A stretch of DNA of 64,000 bases from Verrucomicrobiales bacterium (lineage in GTDB: Bacteria; Verrucomicrobiota; Verrucomicrobiia; Verrucomicrobiales; SLCJ01). Under the pieces are notes generated by a model. The model was not told where the DNA came from, made no database searches, and was given only the letters and a program-made list of their open reading frames with translations. The position numbers and the translations under genes are program-made. This document shows positions 44,042 through 52,613 of the stretch, in pieces. The stretch is from positions 24,671-88,670 of the forward strand of contig JAGXGH010000075.1 of assembly GCA_024636835.1 (NCBI GenBank). The letters are read 5' to 3'. Positions within the stretch are counted from its first letter, which is position 1; every line of letters begins with the position of its first letter.

Positions 44042-44652
44042 TGAAAATACTCCTTAATGCCCTCCAGCACATTAGTCGCCGCGATCGACGCGAGGATGAG
44101 TCCCATCACGCGACTCACGATACTCGCTCCGCCTGCACCTATGATTTTGGAGATCTTTCCTGCTCCAAGCATAAGGAGGTAAGCGGCACCCACGACAATC
44201 AGCATCAGCAAGGCAACCATCATCTGCTCGATCAGCGAATACGTGCCATTCTCGGTAAGCAGAACCACCGCCATCATCGCCCCCGGAGAGGCAATCGACG
44301 GTGTGGCCAAGGGGAAAATCGCTGTCTCCTGAACCGAGCGCGCCACCTTCGATTCCCCATCGGGTTTACTCTCGCCAAAAATCATCGTCAGGGCGAAAAG
44401 AAACAGGATCAACCCTCCTGCAATTTGGAATGCGGTCAACGGCACCCCCATGGCCCACAACAAGATCTCGCCAGCGATCATGAAGAACAACAAAATCCCC
44501 GCCGCAGTAGCCGCGGAAATGAGCGCAATTCTCTTTCGTTCCTTCAGCCCGTGCTTTTGGGTGGCCGATATAAAAACCGGAACGGTGCCTATAGGGTCAA
44601 TCACTGCCCACAGCATGACCAGCGAAGTGACGATCTCATTGGTGGCTAGCAT
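44038..44652 (-). CDS. MarC-family (UPF0056) membrane protein
   Basis: A 204-residue six-helix inner-membrane protein. Family features include VMLWAVIDPIGTVPVFISATQ, a central FxIAGGLILFLFAL segment, TPSIASPGAMMAVVLL and a hydrophobic end. The function of the family is not settled: the name comes from early, later withdrawn, resistance claims. It sits between a small membrane protein 24 bp upstream and the sulfatase, which starts inside its stop codon. The order looks like one operon, though no functional link is obvious. Confidence 0.92.
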   Translation of the reverse strand: MLATNEIVTSLVMLWAVIDPIGTVPVFISATQKHGLKERKRIALISAATAAGILLFFMIAGEILLWAMGVPLTAFQIAGGLILFLFALTMIFGESKPDGESKVARSVQETAIFPLATPSIASPGAMMAVVLLTENGTYSLIEQMMVALLMLIVVGAAYLLMLGAGKISKIIGAGGASIVSRVMGLILASIAATNVLEGIKEYFQ

Positions 44653-44676
44653 ATCACTTGTGTTTTTCGCCTAAAT

Positions 44677-44955
44677 TCAACGTTTGGCAAGGATGTCAAA
44701 AATGTCGCGGAACACAAAGACTAGAGAAATCCAAGCAGGAATTTGCGCGATCACTGAAAAGGCCATCCATCCTTCTGCTTCAAAAGGAATACACTGCAGG
44801 CCGATCAATGAAGCTCCGTAGGCAAGTATAGCAATTCCAAGACACTTCCGAGTATAGGCAAATGACGGGGAAGCTTGGGCTTCGGGCCTGCGATAGCAGA
44901 TAAAGATCAAGCTAAGCAACGAAGTGAGAAGGAGAAATAAAAAGGGATAGACCAT
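44677..44955 (-). CDS. Small membrane protein, unknown
   Basis: A 92-residue protein with three hydrophobic helices (PFLFLLLTSLLSLIFICY, CLGIAILAYGASLIGL, AFSVIAQIPAWISLVFVF) and a basic loop. No family recognised. It is 24 bp upstream of marC on the same strand, which supports it as real and cotranscribed. The 160 bp before it (44956-45117) hold no gene I can support. Confidence 0.65.
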   Translation of the reverse strand: MVYPFLFLLLTSLLSLIFICYRRPEAQASPSFAYTRKCLGIAILAYGASLIGLQCIPFEAEGWMAFSVIAQIPAWISLVFVFRDIFDILAKR

Positions 44956-45117
44956 GTTAGCAGTGAGGGCATAACAGAGAGCAGTCTAAGGCTCAATGAT
45001 TTTTTGTTAACCTGGAAATTCGCCTTACCACAGATAGGAAACGAGCCACACTTGGTAAGCCCCGGATTCATCCAAAACGAGACCTTCGCTCGCCTTGGCA
45101 CACCTCGGCTACTCGTT

Positions 45118-45528
45118 TCAGATTAAATCGCCCTTTTCCAGAAAGCCCTTCAAAAAATCGAGGTATCCGCGGCTGTGCCCATACATCTCTCTGCGAGTCT
45201 TCAGAGAATCATCGACCGCACTTAATGAAATAATCCAATCGCTCTTTGACACGGATCCATCCTCCGTATCGGTCGAGAGAGCCTCAGCGAGAGCCAGCAA
45301 CTTGGACAACATCATCGCTAATCTTTTCTCCTTTTCACTCTTCTCCGGGATGTTGGGTCGCTTCCCTTTTGCAATACCGATTGATTTTTGGAGGATAGAT
45401 TTCACGTCACTATCCTTGAAGTCAATCCCGTCGGCTTTTGCTTGTGCATCGCATTGATGAATCACCGACTCAATGCGGAAGATAATCTGCGAGTAGTATG
45501 GGTCTTGAACGATATTCCCGAATTTCAT
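45118..45528 (-). CDS. Hypothetical protein, 136 residues
   Basis: A soluble, helical, charged protein starting MKFGNIVQDPYYSQIIFRIE. No motif I recognise. ATG 45528 is chosen because the earlier in-frame start (45570) would overlap the preceding gene's end. It is 13 bp downstream of the cyclophilin gene on the same strand, so probably cotranscribed. Confidence 0.65.
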   Translation of the reverse strand: MKFGNIVQDPYYSQIIFRIESVIHQCDAQAKADGIDFKDSDVKSILQKSIGIAKGKRPNIPEKSEKEKRLAMMLSKLLALAEALSTDTEDGSVSKSDWIISLSAVDDSLKTRREMYGHSRGYLDFLKGFLEKGDLI

Positions 45529-45541
45529 GTGCTGGTGTTGC

Positions 45542-46891
45542 TTATGGTGCGGTGTAGGTGAATTGGCCACGAAAGATGACAGGTCCGCCTAAGTTAGAAT
45601 TTACCGCGCCATCGAACCAGCCGCTCGTTTGGTCGTGGAAAGAGAGCAATGGCTGCACAATTGTAAGTTGGTCAGGCCCCGCTGGATTATCAAGAAAAAC
45701 CGTGATCTGTCTGACTGAAATGAAGCGGGCATAGGTTCTGGTTTTATTCACATAAGCACCTGATGTAGGAATTACAGGATAAGAATCTATATCATCGGTC
45801 TGTCTGGACGAGACGATGCTACCCGACTCCAAGGGCGTAACTCCATCGTCATAGGTAAATGTCCAAGTACCACCTCCGCTGCCGTTAAATGCTAGACTCA
45901 AGGTGCCACCATTCGGTTCAAGATCGAGCACTCCACCAATGCTCAGCATATTCTGTGGCGCTTCAGGAACAGCCGAGTAGTCAATTTTTGAAGTTCTGTA
46001 AAAGGTGGATGGGGCTGTCGCGATTGCCGTGATGAGGAGCCCTATATTTGGCGCATCTAACATGCTAAGTAAATTTTGATCGCGAGTCCAGTTTTCAAGA
46101 TCAGTACTATAGTATAACAGGTAGTCACATTTGCGCGCGAAATCCCAATACAGAGCAAAGTTACTGTCAGAGGCATCATGACTGATCTCCACTGATTGGT
46201 TGGACACCGTTGGGAGCATTAAGCTCGCTGCGTGGATATCAAACCCTGCCAAATCGGGACCTGAAATCACTACGGAATCAATGGTGATCGGCGTATCTGG
46301 AATATCATCGATATCATATGTAGGGAAATAAATACTATGTGTGGGGAAATTCCCACTGTTTTTAAAGGAATCGATCAGCGCCCTACTGTTGGGATAGGTC
46401 GCATCGTCAATAACCACGCCAAAAATCGAGTGCTTGTTATCAAGCTGAGTGCGTGCCGCCAGAGTGATGAAAAACTGCGAGCCATTGGAATTACCTCCAC
46501 CATTTGCCATCGATACCACGTAGCTGTCGCTGTGACTTAAGCTGCTATCAAATTCATCCTGAAAAATATAGCCTGGACCTCCGCCACCCGTGCCCAGCGG
46601 GTCGCCTCCCTGAATCATGAAATCATGGATTAAACGGTGGAAAGTCAGACCGTCGTAATATGGCTTCCCGACTTGAACACTGCCAGTTTGCGGGTCTATC
46701 CAATTGCGTTGCCCAGTAGCCAGTCCGATAAAGTTTGCGACCGTCCTTGGTGATTCATTGTGACGTAACAGGATGCGAAATGTGCCCAAGGCATTCGTCC
46801 CATGCGAGACCGATACGTCCGCGTAAATTTGTGCCTGCGCCTTACAAGCAAAGGCTAAAAGTAGCGTGAGGGTGAGAGGAATCCATTTCAT
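45542..46891 (-). CDS. Secreted peptidyl-prolyl isomerase (cyclophilin) with long C-terminal extension
   Basis: A 449-residue exported protein. A signal peptide ([15 protein letters not shown]) precedes a cyclophilin domain (about 22-200) with the active-site [28 protein letters not shown] and HSIFGVV motifs. The remaining 250 residues, after [15 protein letters not shown], are beta-rich with no family I can name. They include [15 protein letters not shown], similar to verrucomicrobial C-terminal modules that mimic IPT-like text. Such PPIases assist folding of envelope proteins. The start is ATG 46891. Upstream, 46892-47169 holds no gene I can support. Confidence 0.88.
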   Translation of the reverse strand: MKWIPLTLTLLLAFACKAQAQIYADVSVSHGTNALGTFRILLRHNESPRTVANFIGLATGQRNWIDPQTGSVQVGKPYYDGLTFHRLIHDFMIQGGDPLGTGGGGPGYIFQDEFDSSLSHSDSYVVSMANGGGNSNGSQFFITLAARTQLDNKHSIFGVVIDDATYPNSRALIDSFKNSGNFPTHSIYFPTYDIDDIPDTPITIDSVVISGPDLAGFDIHAASLMLPTVSNQSVEISHDASDSNFALYWDFARKCDYLLYYSTDLENWTRDQNLLSMLDAPNIGLLITAIATAPSTFYRTSKIDYSAVPEAPQNMLSIGGVLDLEPNGGTLSLAFNGSGGGTWTFTYDDGVTPLESGSIVSSRQTDDIDSYPVIPTSGAYVNKTRTYARFISVRQITVFLDNPAGPDQLTIVQPLLSFHDQTSGWFDGAVNSNLGGPVIFRGQFTYTAP

Positions 46892-47169
46892 TGGCAGAGG
46901 TTCTTAATATGAATGCCAATCTGGTTCAAGCCGCATTGTTATCAATCACACCCAAGTTACGGACGATTTCCACCTCGTCCGTAACTAACCTTCAACGCCC
47001 CACGGCATTCACGTCCCGACTCAACACTAGACGCCGCACATCAAGTGCCCGTGGCTTCTAGCCGCGATGCCCCATCACTTGATTGCGCAGCCTTTATACG
47101 CGACCGCACAAAATCACGGACACTTGAAAAGCGTCCCTCTCGGTTAATCGCGAGGCGTGAGTCCGACGC

Positions 47170-48300
47170 CTAGTTCTGCATTTCATCAGTAACGATCCAC
47201 TGCAACGCAGGACTTAATTCATCACGCCAGCATTGATGGGAATGCCCGCCAGGAAATTGGTGATAGTGAACTATTCCGCCAATTTCTTTGAGGGTGCGCG
47301 CGACCGTCTCTACTCCCTCGATCTGCGAAATTTCCTGAAGTAACCCTGTCGGCGAATGATTAACATTTACCTGGTTTTCTTTATCACCAACACTCAGCCA
47401 GAAGTGTGCGTTGATGGGTGATTTCGACACGGCCATCGCCACGAACCACTCGTGCTTCCACCAATGAGAGCCGGACTGCGAGATACAGCCGGAAAAATGC
47501 TGTGGATACTGGAGCGTCAGGTAGACGGACATGAGTCCGCTCAGACTACAGCCGCAGATAATGTGTCCACCATCATCCAATCCGGAAACCTCATTATTCA
47601 ACCATGGCATCACCTTGTCGCCGATAAAACGGCCGTAGGACTCATTACAAGTATAGTCCTCATGACGAGCGGCACCGCTGACATGACCGACGAGCGCAAT
47701 CGTCATAGGCGGCAACTTCGCTCCTTCAAGGAGTTCATTCAGTAAAGGGATGGCGTCCATATCACGCCAATAGGTTTCACCGTCTAAAAATAGGCAGAGA
47801 CGGTGAGGCTTATCAGCCGGGCCACGTTGCAATCGGACCAAGCGGCTGAAGCCGGTATCAGGATCGTCAATGACGTGCTCCTCCAACTTGATCCGAGTTC
47901 GTGGATTCGCTTTTTTCAGATGAATACGTTCACCATCCGCTTGCGAATGTTGCCAACGAAGGTGCTGGAAGAATCCGACAGCATGTTCATGCCCTTTATC
48001 TGGAACGATTAGATTGATCTCACTCCAGCCGTGGGAAAAAAGCCATGCCTCAGCCTGTCGCATGAGTTCGCGAGCGAGACCCTTCCCAGCAAATTCCGAA
48101 ATAACGGCCACAACCAAAAGCTTACCGTCTTCACTATCCGCAAGCGCGAATCCAACGGGCTTACCGTCATTGCAAGCAACCCATCCAGATACAGACTCAC
48201 CGAGGTCATTCAAAGGCGCATCAAATCGACACGAGGTGGCGGTGAGAATCTCTGCGAGAGTAGGAATATCGCCTCTAGTTGTTTGCCGGAAGGTGATCAT
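47170..48300 (-). CDS. GNAT acetyltransferase fused to enterochelin-esterase-like hydrolase
   Basis: A 376-residue two-domain protein. Residues 1 to about 135 are a GNAT N-acetyltransferase with the acetyl-CoA motif VVAVISEFAGKGLARELMRQAEAW. Residues from about 150 are an esterase-D/Fes-like alpha/beta hydrolase. The nucleophile elbow is ICGCSLSGLMSVYLTLQYP (aligned with GQSxGG of Fes, here GCSLS), and the histidine is in FPGGHSHQCWRDELSPAL, which aligns with the GGHDxxCWR of Fes. ATG 48300 (MITFRQTTRGD) is the GNAT-type start; a TTG at 48321 is less likely. The fused activities suggest modification and hydrolysis of one small molecule, possibly a siderophore; this is inference. Confidence 0.82.
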   Translation of the reverse strand: MITFRQTTRGDIPTLAEILTATSCRFDAPLNDLGESVSGWVACNDGKPVGFALADSEDGKLLVVAVISEFAGKGLARELMRQAEAWLFSHGWSEINLIVPDKGHEHAVGFFQHLRWQHSQADGERIHLKKANPRTRIKLEEHVIDDPDTGFSRLVRLQRGPADKPHRLCLFLDGETYWRDMDAIPLLNELLEGAKLPPMTIALVGHVSGAARHEDYTCNESYGRFIGDKVMPWLNNEVSGLDDGGHIICGCSLSGLMSVYLTLQYPQHFSGCISQSGSHWWKHEWFVAMAVSKSPINAHFWLSVGDKENQVNVNHSPTGLLQEISQIEGVETVARTLKEIGGIVHYHQFPGGHSHQCWRDELSPALQWIVTDEMQN

Positions 48301-48403
48301 GTTTTCGTTGTAGGACGTCAAAGGACACCGGATCCCTGACAGAGGGCGAGGCTACAATAGGTGCTTGAGGATGTAATCATCATAACTGCGAAACACGTTA
48401 CGG

Positions 48404-48892
48404 TCAGGGATTCGGTGCGGAGTATTCGACCTCTTTTGATTTTAAAAGGGTGACAATCAATGCGGTATCAACATTAACCGGAATAAGCGCGTATGACTCC
48501 TCTTCAAGCCCTTCCTCTTGCCAATTGAGAAATCTAAATCGGCGACCTTGAAACTCTTGTTCCTCAATATAGAAGGCCTGAATGGAACTAAATGGTATCC
48601 ATCTGCGAGAGAAGCGCGGACCGTGAGAAATACCGTGATCATGGAGAGACGTAACCGTCCATTGCAACATTATCGATCCCCATGCGAAACCAGTCAGTAA
48701 ACATGTCAGCGCCAGAAAAAGCAGGCTCAGATGAAGGACAAGATTTATTGGGGTAAGCCGTGTTCCTGGGTCAGCCGTGCTCCATTCATAAACCACGGCA
48801 CCGCCCATGAGGATCATCATCAGCAGCAATTCCGATATGGGAATAATGACTCCCCATTTGAGCGCGCTGCAGATCTTGCTGCGTCCATCCAT
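48404..48892 (-). CDS. Two-helix membrane protein with PH-like domain, unknown
   Basis: A 162-residue protein with two membrane helices (VIIPISELLLMMILMGGAVVY and LVLHLSLLFLALTCLLTGFAWGSIML). The soluble part (ITVTSLHDHGISHGPRFSRRWIPFSSIQAFYIEE and RRFRFLNWQEEG) resembles bacterial PH-like domains, though I cannot place it firmly. It is separated from the GNAT-esterase gene by 103 bp on the same strand. Confidence 0.65.
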   Translation of the reverse strand: MDGRSKICSALKWGVIIPISELLLMMILMGGAVVYEWSTADPGTRLTPINLVLHLSLLFLALTCLLTGFAWGSIMLQWTVTSLHDHGISHGPRFSRRWIPFSSIQAFYIEEQEFQGRRFRFLNWQEEGLEEESYALIPVNVDTALIVTLLKSKEVEYSAPNP

Positions 48893-49058
48893 TCTCGCGG
48901 CTCATTCCATCTCATGAGTTCTTTTCCGTGCTTCATTTTTTGCCGAACGTCATAGCGCACCATTTCCTGACTGGGGGGCTAGGCTTCGACTATAGGTTAC
49001 AGTTGGTGTGGTCATGACGGCTAAAACTCGGAGCAGGTCAGGGCTTCTGTGCTCCGAC

Positions 49059-49310
49059 TTAGGCACCGGTTTGGTCGTTGAGAGTCTTGATCAGCGCATC
49101 AAAAATCTGCTTGTCGTGAAGTGACTCAATCAGTTCTATGGTAATGTCGTCCTCACCGCCAGCCCGCATCCTAGCGAGAAGATCTGCAACCGCGTTCCTG
49201 CGTAATGACTCGGGCAATGTCGATATGGCATGCATAAACTCGGAAAAGACTTCCGAATTGGAGATCACTTTTACAAGCATTGGTAGTTGGGGATGAATCT
49301 CCATGCTCAT
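49059..49310 (-). CDS. Hypothetical protein, 83 residues
   Basis: A small, helical, acidic protein (MSMEIHPQLPMLVKVISNSEV...). It contains no signal, membrane helix or motif I know. Kept because the frame is clean, codon use looks coding and no other gene overlaps it. ATG 49304 is an alternative start. The 256 bp before it up to the next gene hold nothing I can support. Confidence 0.5.
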   Translation of the reverse strand: MSMEIHPQLPMLVKVISNSEVFSEFMHAISTLPESLRRNAVADLLARMRAGGEDDITIELIESLHDKQIFDALIKTLNDQTGA

Positions 49311-49566
49311 AGAGATGGATAACAGATTGATGTTTGCAGTGCAAAAGCCTTCCAGCCGAACAGTCTAGATATCCGTCTCTAATATTGGCGAAATGGCTAA
49401 TATCAGAGTCCTGTTTAATCGCATAAGAATGAGCACCAGGCCACCCAGAGTCAAGGCCTGCGACTAGCGTGTGAAACTTTCATGAGCGGGCATTTCGGCC
49501 TGCATTGTGTAACAATCCCAGAACCCGTAATGCTCGTCATTTCTGCTGAAACCCTCCGACAGGCGG

Positions 49567-49746
49567 CTACTTCTCTTCTTTCTTCTGAGCTCTCGCGTAT
49601 GCGGCTTCACCGGGGTCTTTACCTTCCATGAGGTAGTCATAGAGAGACATCTCTTTCTGCCGCGCTGCCCATACCAGGCGGCTCTTCAATTCACGCGTGA
49701 CGCCCAAGACGATTTGCGCTTTCTGTTGGTTATTGGATTCTGCCAT
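49567..49746 (-). CDS. Ribbon-helix-helix-like small protein, 59 residues
   Basis: A short frame with ATG 49746 and stop TAG 49567-49569. It encodes MAESNNQQKAQIVLGVTRE..., followed by LKSRLVWAARQKEMSLYDYL. The pattern of a short strand (QIVLGVT), then E-L-K-x-R-L, then a second helix beginning S-L-Y-D-Y-L, fits Arc/MetJ/CopG ribbon-helix-helix DNA-binding proteins. The C-terminal tail is Lys/Glu-rich. It lies 67 bp downstream of the GNAT pseudogene on the same strand. No partner toxin or autoregulatory palindrome was identified. A real DNA-binding role is inference. Confidence 0.6.
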   Translation of the reverse strand: MAESNNQQKAQIVLGVTRELKSRLVWAARQKEMSLYDYLMEGKDPGEAAYARAQKKEEK

Positions 49747-49812
49747 AGATGATAAACTCTAAGGGATGGTAGCGATTTTCCTAGCGATATCCTGTGTCGG
49801 ACTCGCTTCAGA

Positions 49813-50148
49813 TCAATACCAAGACATGGTATCCGTAGCAAGGAGTCCGTATGCCACCAAGTCTTCCAATTCACCCGACCTGCTGGCGTGATCTCGCAGC
49901 AGCCCTTCCTTGGCATACCAAGTTTTTGCATGACTTGACCAGAGGCCGGATTCGACGCTAAATGATACGCTTCGATCTTGTGAAGATTCAGCGTGGAAAA
50001 GGCAACTTTGATAATACACTCAGCGGCTTCGGTGCAATAGCCATGATTCCAGAATGGCGTGCCGATCCAATATCCCAGCTCTCCTCTTCGAAACTGTTTC
50101 GTGATGGTCAGTCCGACCGTTCCAATCAGCACTTCGTCTAAATTCTCA
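49813..50148 (-). pseudogene. RimJ/RimL-type GNAT acetyltransferase remnant
   Basis: The minus strand encodes the C-terminal part of a GNAT: IGTVGLTITKQFRRGELGY, then WIGTPFWNHGYCTEAAECI, KIEAYHLASNPASGQVMQKLGM. The N-terminal strand-helix region (about 60 residues) is missing because hisD begins at 50149. After LGM the frame shifts: continuing in frame gives PRKGCCEI, while the next frame gives KEGLLRDHASRSGELEDLVAYGLLATD and a stop at 49813, which is the normal GNAT ending. A single-base deletion near 49914 explains it. Lacking its N-terminus and frameshifted, it cannot make a working enzyme. Confidence 0.8.
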
Positions 50149-51447
50149 TCACTCCTTGTTGGAGTTCAAACGAATGGATACAGAGTTGCCGTGGGCGTCG
50201 AGACCTTCGACCTTGGCAAACGCGCGGACCAGTGGCTCGGAATTGGCGACACTTTCCGGTGTGCATTTCACATAGCTCGTCCGCCGTTGGAACATATCGG
50301 CTGTGATGCCTGGAAATCCTTTTGCTGACCCGCCGGTAGGAAGAGTGTGACTCGGGCCTGCAAGGAAATCACCCACCGCGACCGGCGAATCGTTGCCGAC
50401 ATACACAGCTCCTGTGGTGCGGATTTGTGGCAGCACGGCATCTGCATTCGCGACCACCAGTGAGAGGTGCTCGGGCGCAAAGTCATTGACCAAATCAATG
50501 CCTTCGGCAAGATCGCGGGCTTCCACCATGATCATTCCGTTCTCCAATACTTGCGCCAATGGCTCCTGACGCGAAAGCGACGATGCCTGGGCGTGAATCT
50601 CTTTCTCAACCGCATCAAGGACGGTCGACGATGTTGCGACCAGCACGACGACGCTCTCTTTACCGTGCTCAGCCTGCGCGAGCAAATCAGCGGCAACGTA
50701 GTCTGGACGACAGGTCTCATCTGCTAAGATGAGCACTTCGCTTGGCCCGGGAATTAGATCCACACCGACGGTGCCAAACAGTTGACGCTTGGCCTCGACG
50801 ACAAACTTATTCCCCGGCCCAAACAACTTGCTCACCGGCTCCACGGACGCTGTGCCATATCCCATCGCCGCGATGCCGTGGGCACCACCGACACGTAAAA
50901 TCTGCGTCGCCCCCGATGCCACAACGGCATAGAGCAGATTGGGATTGATTTTTCCATCAGGTCCACACGGTGTCGCTACGACGATATCAGGAACACCAAC
51001 AGCACTGGCTACACCTGCCGTCATCAGTGCGGTGGAAACAAGCGGCGCCGTGCCGCCCGGAACGTAAACACCGACGCGATCCAGCGGGTGAAACATCTCG
51101 CCGCAAAGAACACCCTGTGCGTTCACTCGTTCCCAATCCTGACGCATACTGGCACGCGCGAACTCGCTGACATTTTCCAACGAGGCGGCGACTGCCGTTT
51201 TCAATTCTTCGCTAACAGTTGCTTCAGCTTCAGCGATTTCCTTCGCTGTAACCAGTAAGCCCGAGGTATCGAGAGTCGCCCCGTCGAACTTAGCGGCAAA
51301 CTCGACCAATGCCTCATCGCCGCCTTCGCGGACACGATCCAAGATCTCAGCAACAGCTTCACGGGTTTCGCTCGTCGCTTCATCGCGACGGTTGAACGAC
51401 CTACGAAACTCGTCGTAATTGGCATCCTGATAGCTGATTCTCTTCAT
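50149..51447 (-). CDS. hisD: Histidinol dehydrogenase
   Basis: A 432-residue zinc enzyme doing the last two steps of histidine synthesis. Family blocks are present: RVGVYVPGGTAPLVSTALMTAGVA, GGAHGIAAMGYGT, LFGPGNKFVVEAKRQLFG, DLIPGPSEVLILAD, the catalytic Glu-His in DFAPEHLSLV and GPSHTLPTGGSAKGF. Start ATG 51447 (MKRISYQDANYDE) fits; the open frame to 51591 lacks family similarity. No other his genes are near. Its 3' end abuts a truncated GNAT, so a rearrangement joined them. Confidence 0.96.
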   Translation of the reverse strand: MKRISYQDANYDEFRRSFNRRDEATSETREAVAEILDRVREGGDEALVEFAAKFDGATLDTSGLLVTAKEIAEAEATVSEELKTAVAASLENVSEFARASMRQDWERVNAQGVLCGEMFHPLDRVGVYVPGGTAPLVSTALMTAGVASAVGVPDIVVATPCGPDGKINPNLLYAVVASGATQILRVGGAHGIAAMGYGTASVEPVSKLFGPGNKFVVEAKRQLFGTVGVDLIPGPSEVLILADETCRPDYVAADLLAQAEHGKESVVVLVATSSTVLDAVEKEIHAQASSLSRQEPLAQVLENGMIMVEARDLAEGIDLVNDFAPEHLSLVVANADAVLPQIRTTGAVYVGNDSPVAVGDFLAGPSHTLPTGGSAKGFPGITADMFQRRTSYVKCTPESVANSEPLVRAFAKVEGLDAHGNSVSIRLNSNKE

Positions 51448-51845
51448 GGGATTCGATGATAAATTCTCTGATGCAATAAGCCGTCGAATCGAGGGAATTG
51501 CAAACCGCGAAGCTTTCAAAACGCTCCCACAATGCCATCGCTTTACGACTACCCGGACAGATACGTCAGCCAGCGGCGCGATAGTCGACATACTCCACCC
51601 ATTCCCGCGGCATCATATGCACGACTCGCCGCCCTATCTCTTTACTCACCACCCTCGCCACGTTTTCACAAACGTAGCTACTTTCGGGAGAAAGTGGCAG
51701 GGCGATGAGTCCGCAGGAGAAACCTCCGCGAACCCTACAAGGCTCGGATCATAGAAATACATCTTTGCCGTTTTGATATGGTATATCGTAGAATTGCTCT
51801 CGCCCGCCACTTGCCCTGCCCGGCATCCGATGCTTGTTTCCCCCA
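51448..51845. other. Intergenic region between divergent hisD and nagB
   Basis: 398 bp with no gene I can support. Being divergent, it should carry promoters for both flanking genes; an AT-rich TATGGTATATCG lies at 51777-51788, but no box pair was convincing. Confidence 0.5.
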
Positions 51846-52613
51846 ATGAGTAGCTCTTCTGCGAATAAGGTTCCCGTCGTCGTTTTTGATTCTCCACAGG
51901 CAGCTGCGAAAGCACTTGCCGCAGAGTTTAGCGAGCTCATCCGTTCGCGCGCCAGTGAGGGAAAAACCGCCGTCTTGGGGCTCGCGACCGGAAGTACTCC
52001 CCTGCCGTTTTACGCCGAGTTGATCCGCCTCCACAAAGAAGAAGAACTCAGCTTCCAGAACGTCGTTACCTTCAACCTCGACGAATACGCAGGCCTCCCG
52101 CGCGAGCACAAGGAGAGCTATTGGCACTTCATGCACAGCAATTTGTTCGACCACGTCGACATCCTCGCGGAGAACATCCACCTCCCATCAGGCACCGTGA
52201 CCGAAGCAGAAATTCCCACTCATTGTGCGGAATATGAACAAGCCATCGTCGACGCGGGTGGCCTTGATTTCCAAATCCTTGGTATAGGACGCACCGGTCA
52301 TATTGGGTTCAACGAGCCCGGCTCGCCGAAAAACTCACTCACCCGCGCCATCGAGCTTGATCAAATCACCCGCGAAGATGCCGCACCAGCATTCGACGGC
52401 ATCGAAAACGTCCCCACATCCGCGATCACCATGGGATGCGGCACAATCCTGACCGCCCGCAAGATTGTCCTCATGGCATGGGGCGAGAACAAAGCCGCTA
52501 TCGTCAAGGAAGCAGTCCAAGGCCCCGTGAACGACATCGTTTCCGCCTCGTTTCTCCAAGAGCATGACGACGCTCGGTTCTTCTTGGACACCCCGGCCGC
52601 CTCGGCGCTCTAG
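51846..52613 (+). CDS. nagB: Glucosamine-6-phosphate deaminase
   Basis: A 255-residue enzyme converting glucosamine 6-phosphate to fructose 6-phosphate and ammonia, part of amino-sugar catabolism. It has LGLATGSTPLPFYAELI, FNLDEYAGLPREHKESYWHFM, and the active-site loop GIGRTGHIGFNEPGS, then TSAITMGCGTILTARKIVLMAWGE. Length and order fit NagB. Start ATG 51846 is used; ATG 51834 is 12 bp earlier in frame. Its stop overlaps the convergent lipase gene's stop in CTAG. Confidence 0.95.
   Translation: MSSSSANKVPVVVFDSPQAAAKALAAEFSELIRSRASEGKTAVLGLATGSTPLPFYAELIRLHKEEELSFQNVVTFNLDEYAGLPREHKESYWHFMHSNLFDHVDILAENIHLPSGTVTEAEIPTHCAEYEQAIVDAGGLDFQILGIGRTGHIGFNEPGSPKNSLTRAIELDQITREDAAPAFDGIENVPTSAITMGCGTILTARKIVLMAWGENKAAIVKEAVQGPVNDIVSASFLQEHDDARFFLDTPAASAL

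Noticed and set aside
49567..50148. GNAT/RHH toxin-antitoxin pair (TacAT-like)
   Set aside because: The GNAT is of RimJ/RimL type, N-terminally truncated and frameshifted, and gene order is reversed from TacAT operons; the RHH protein is also shorter than DUF1778 antitoxins.
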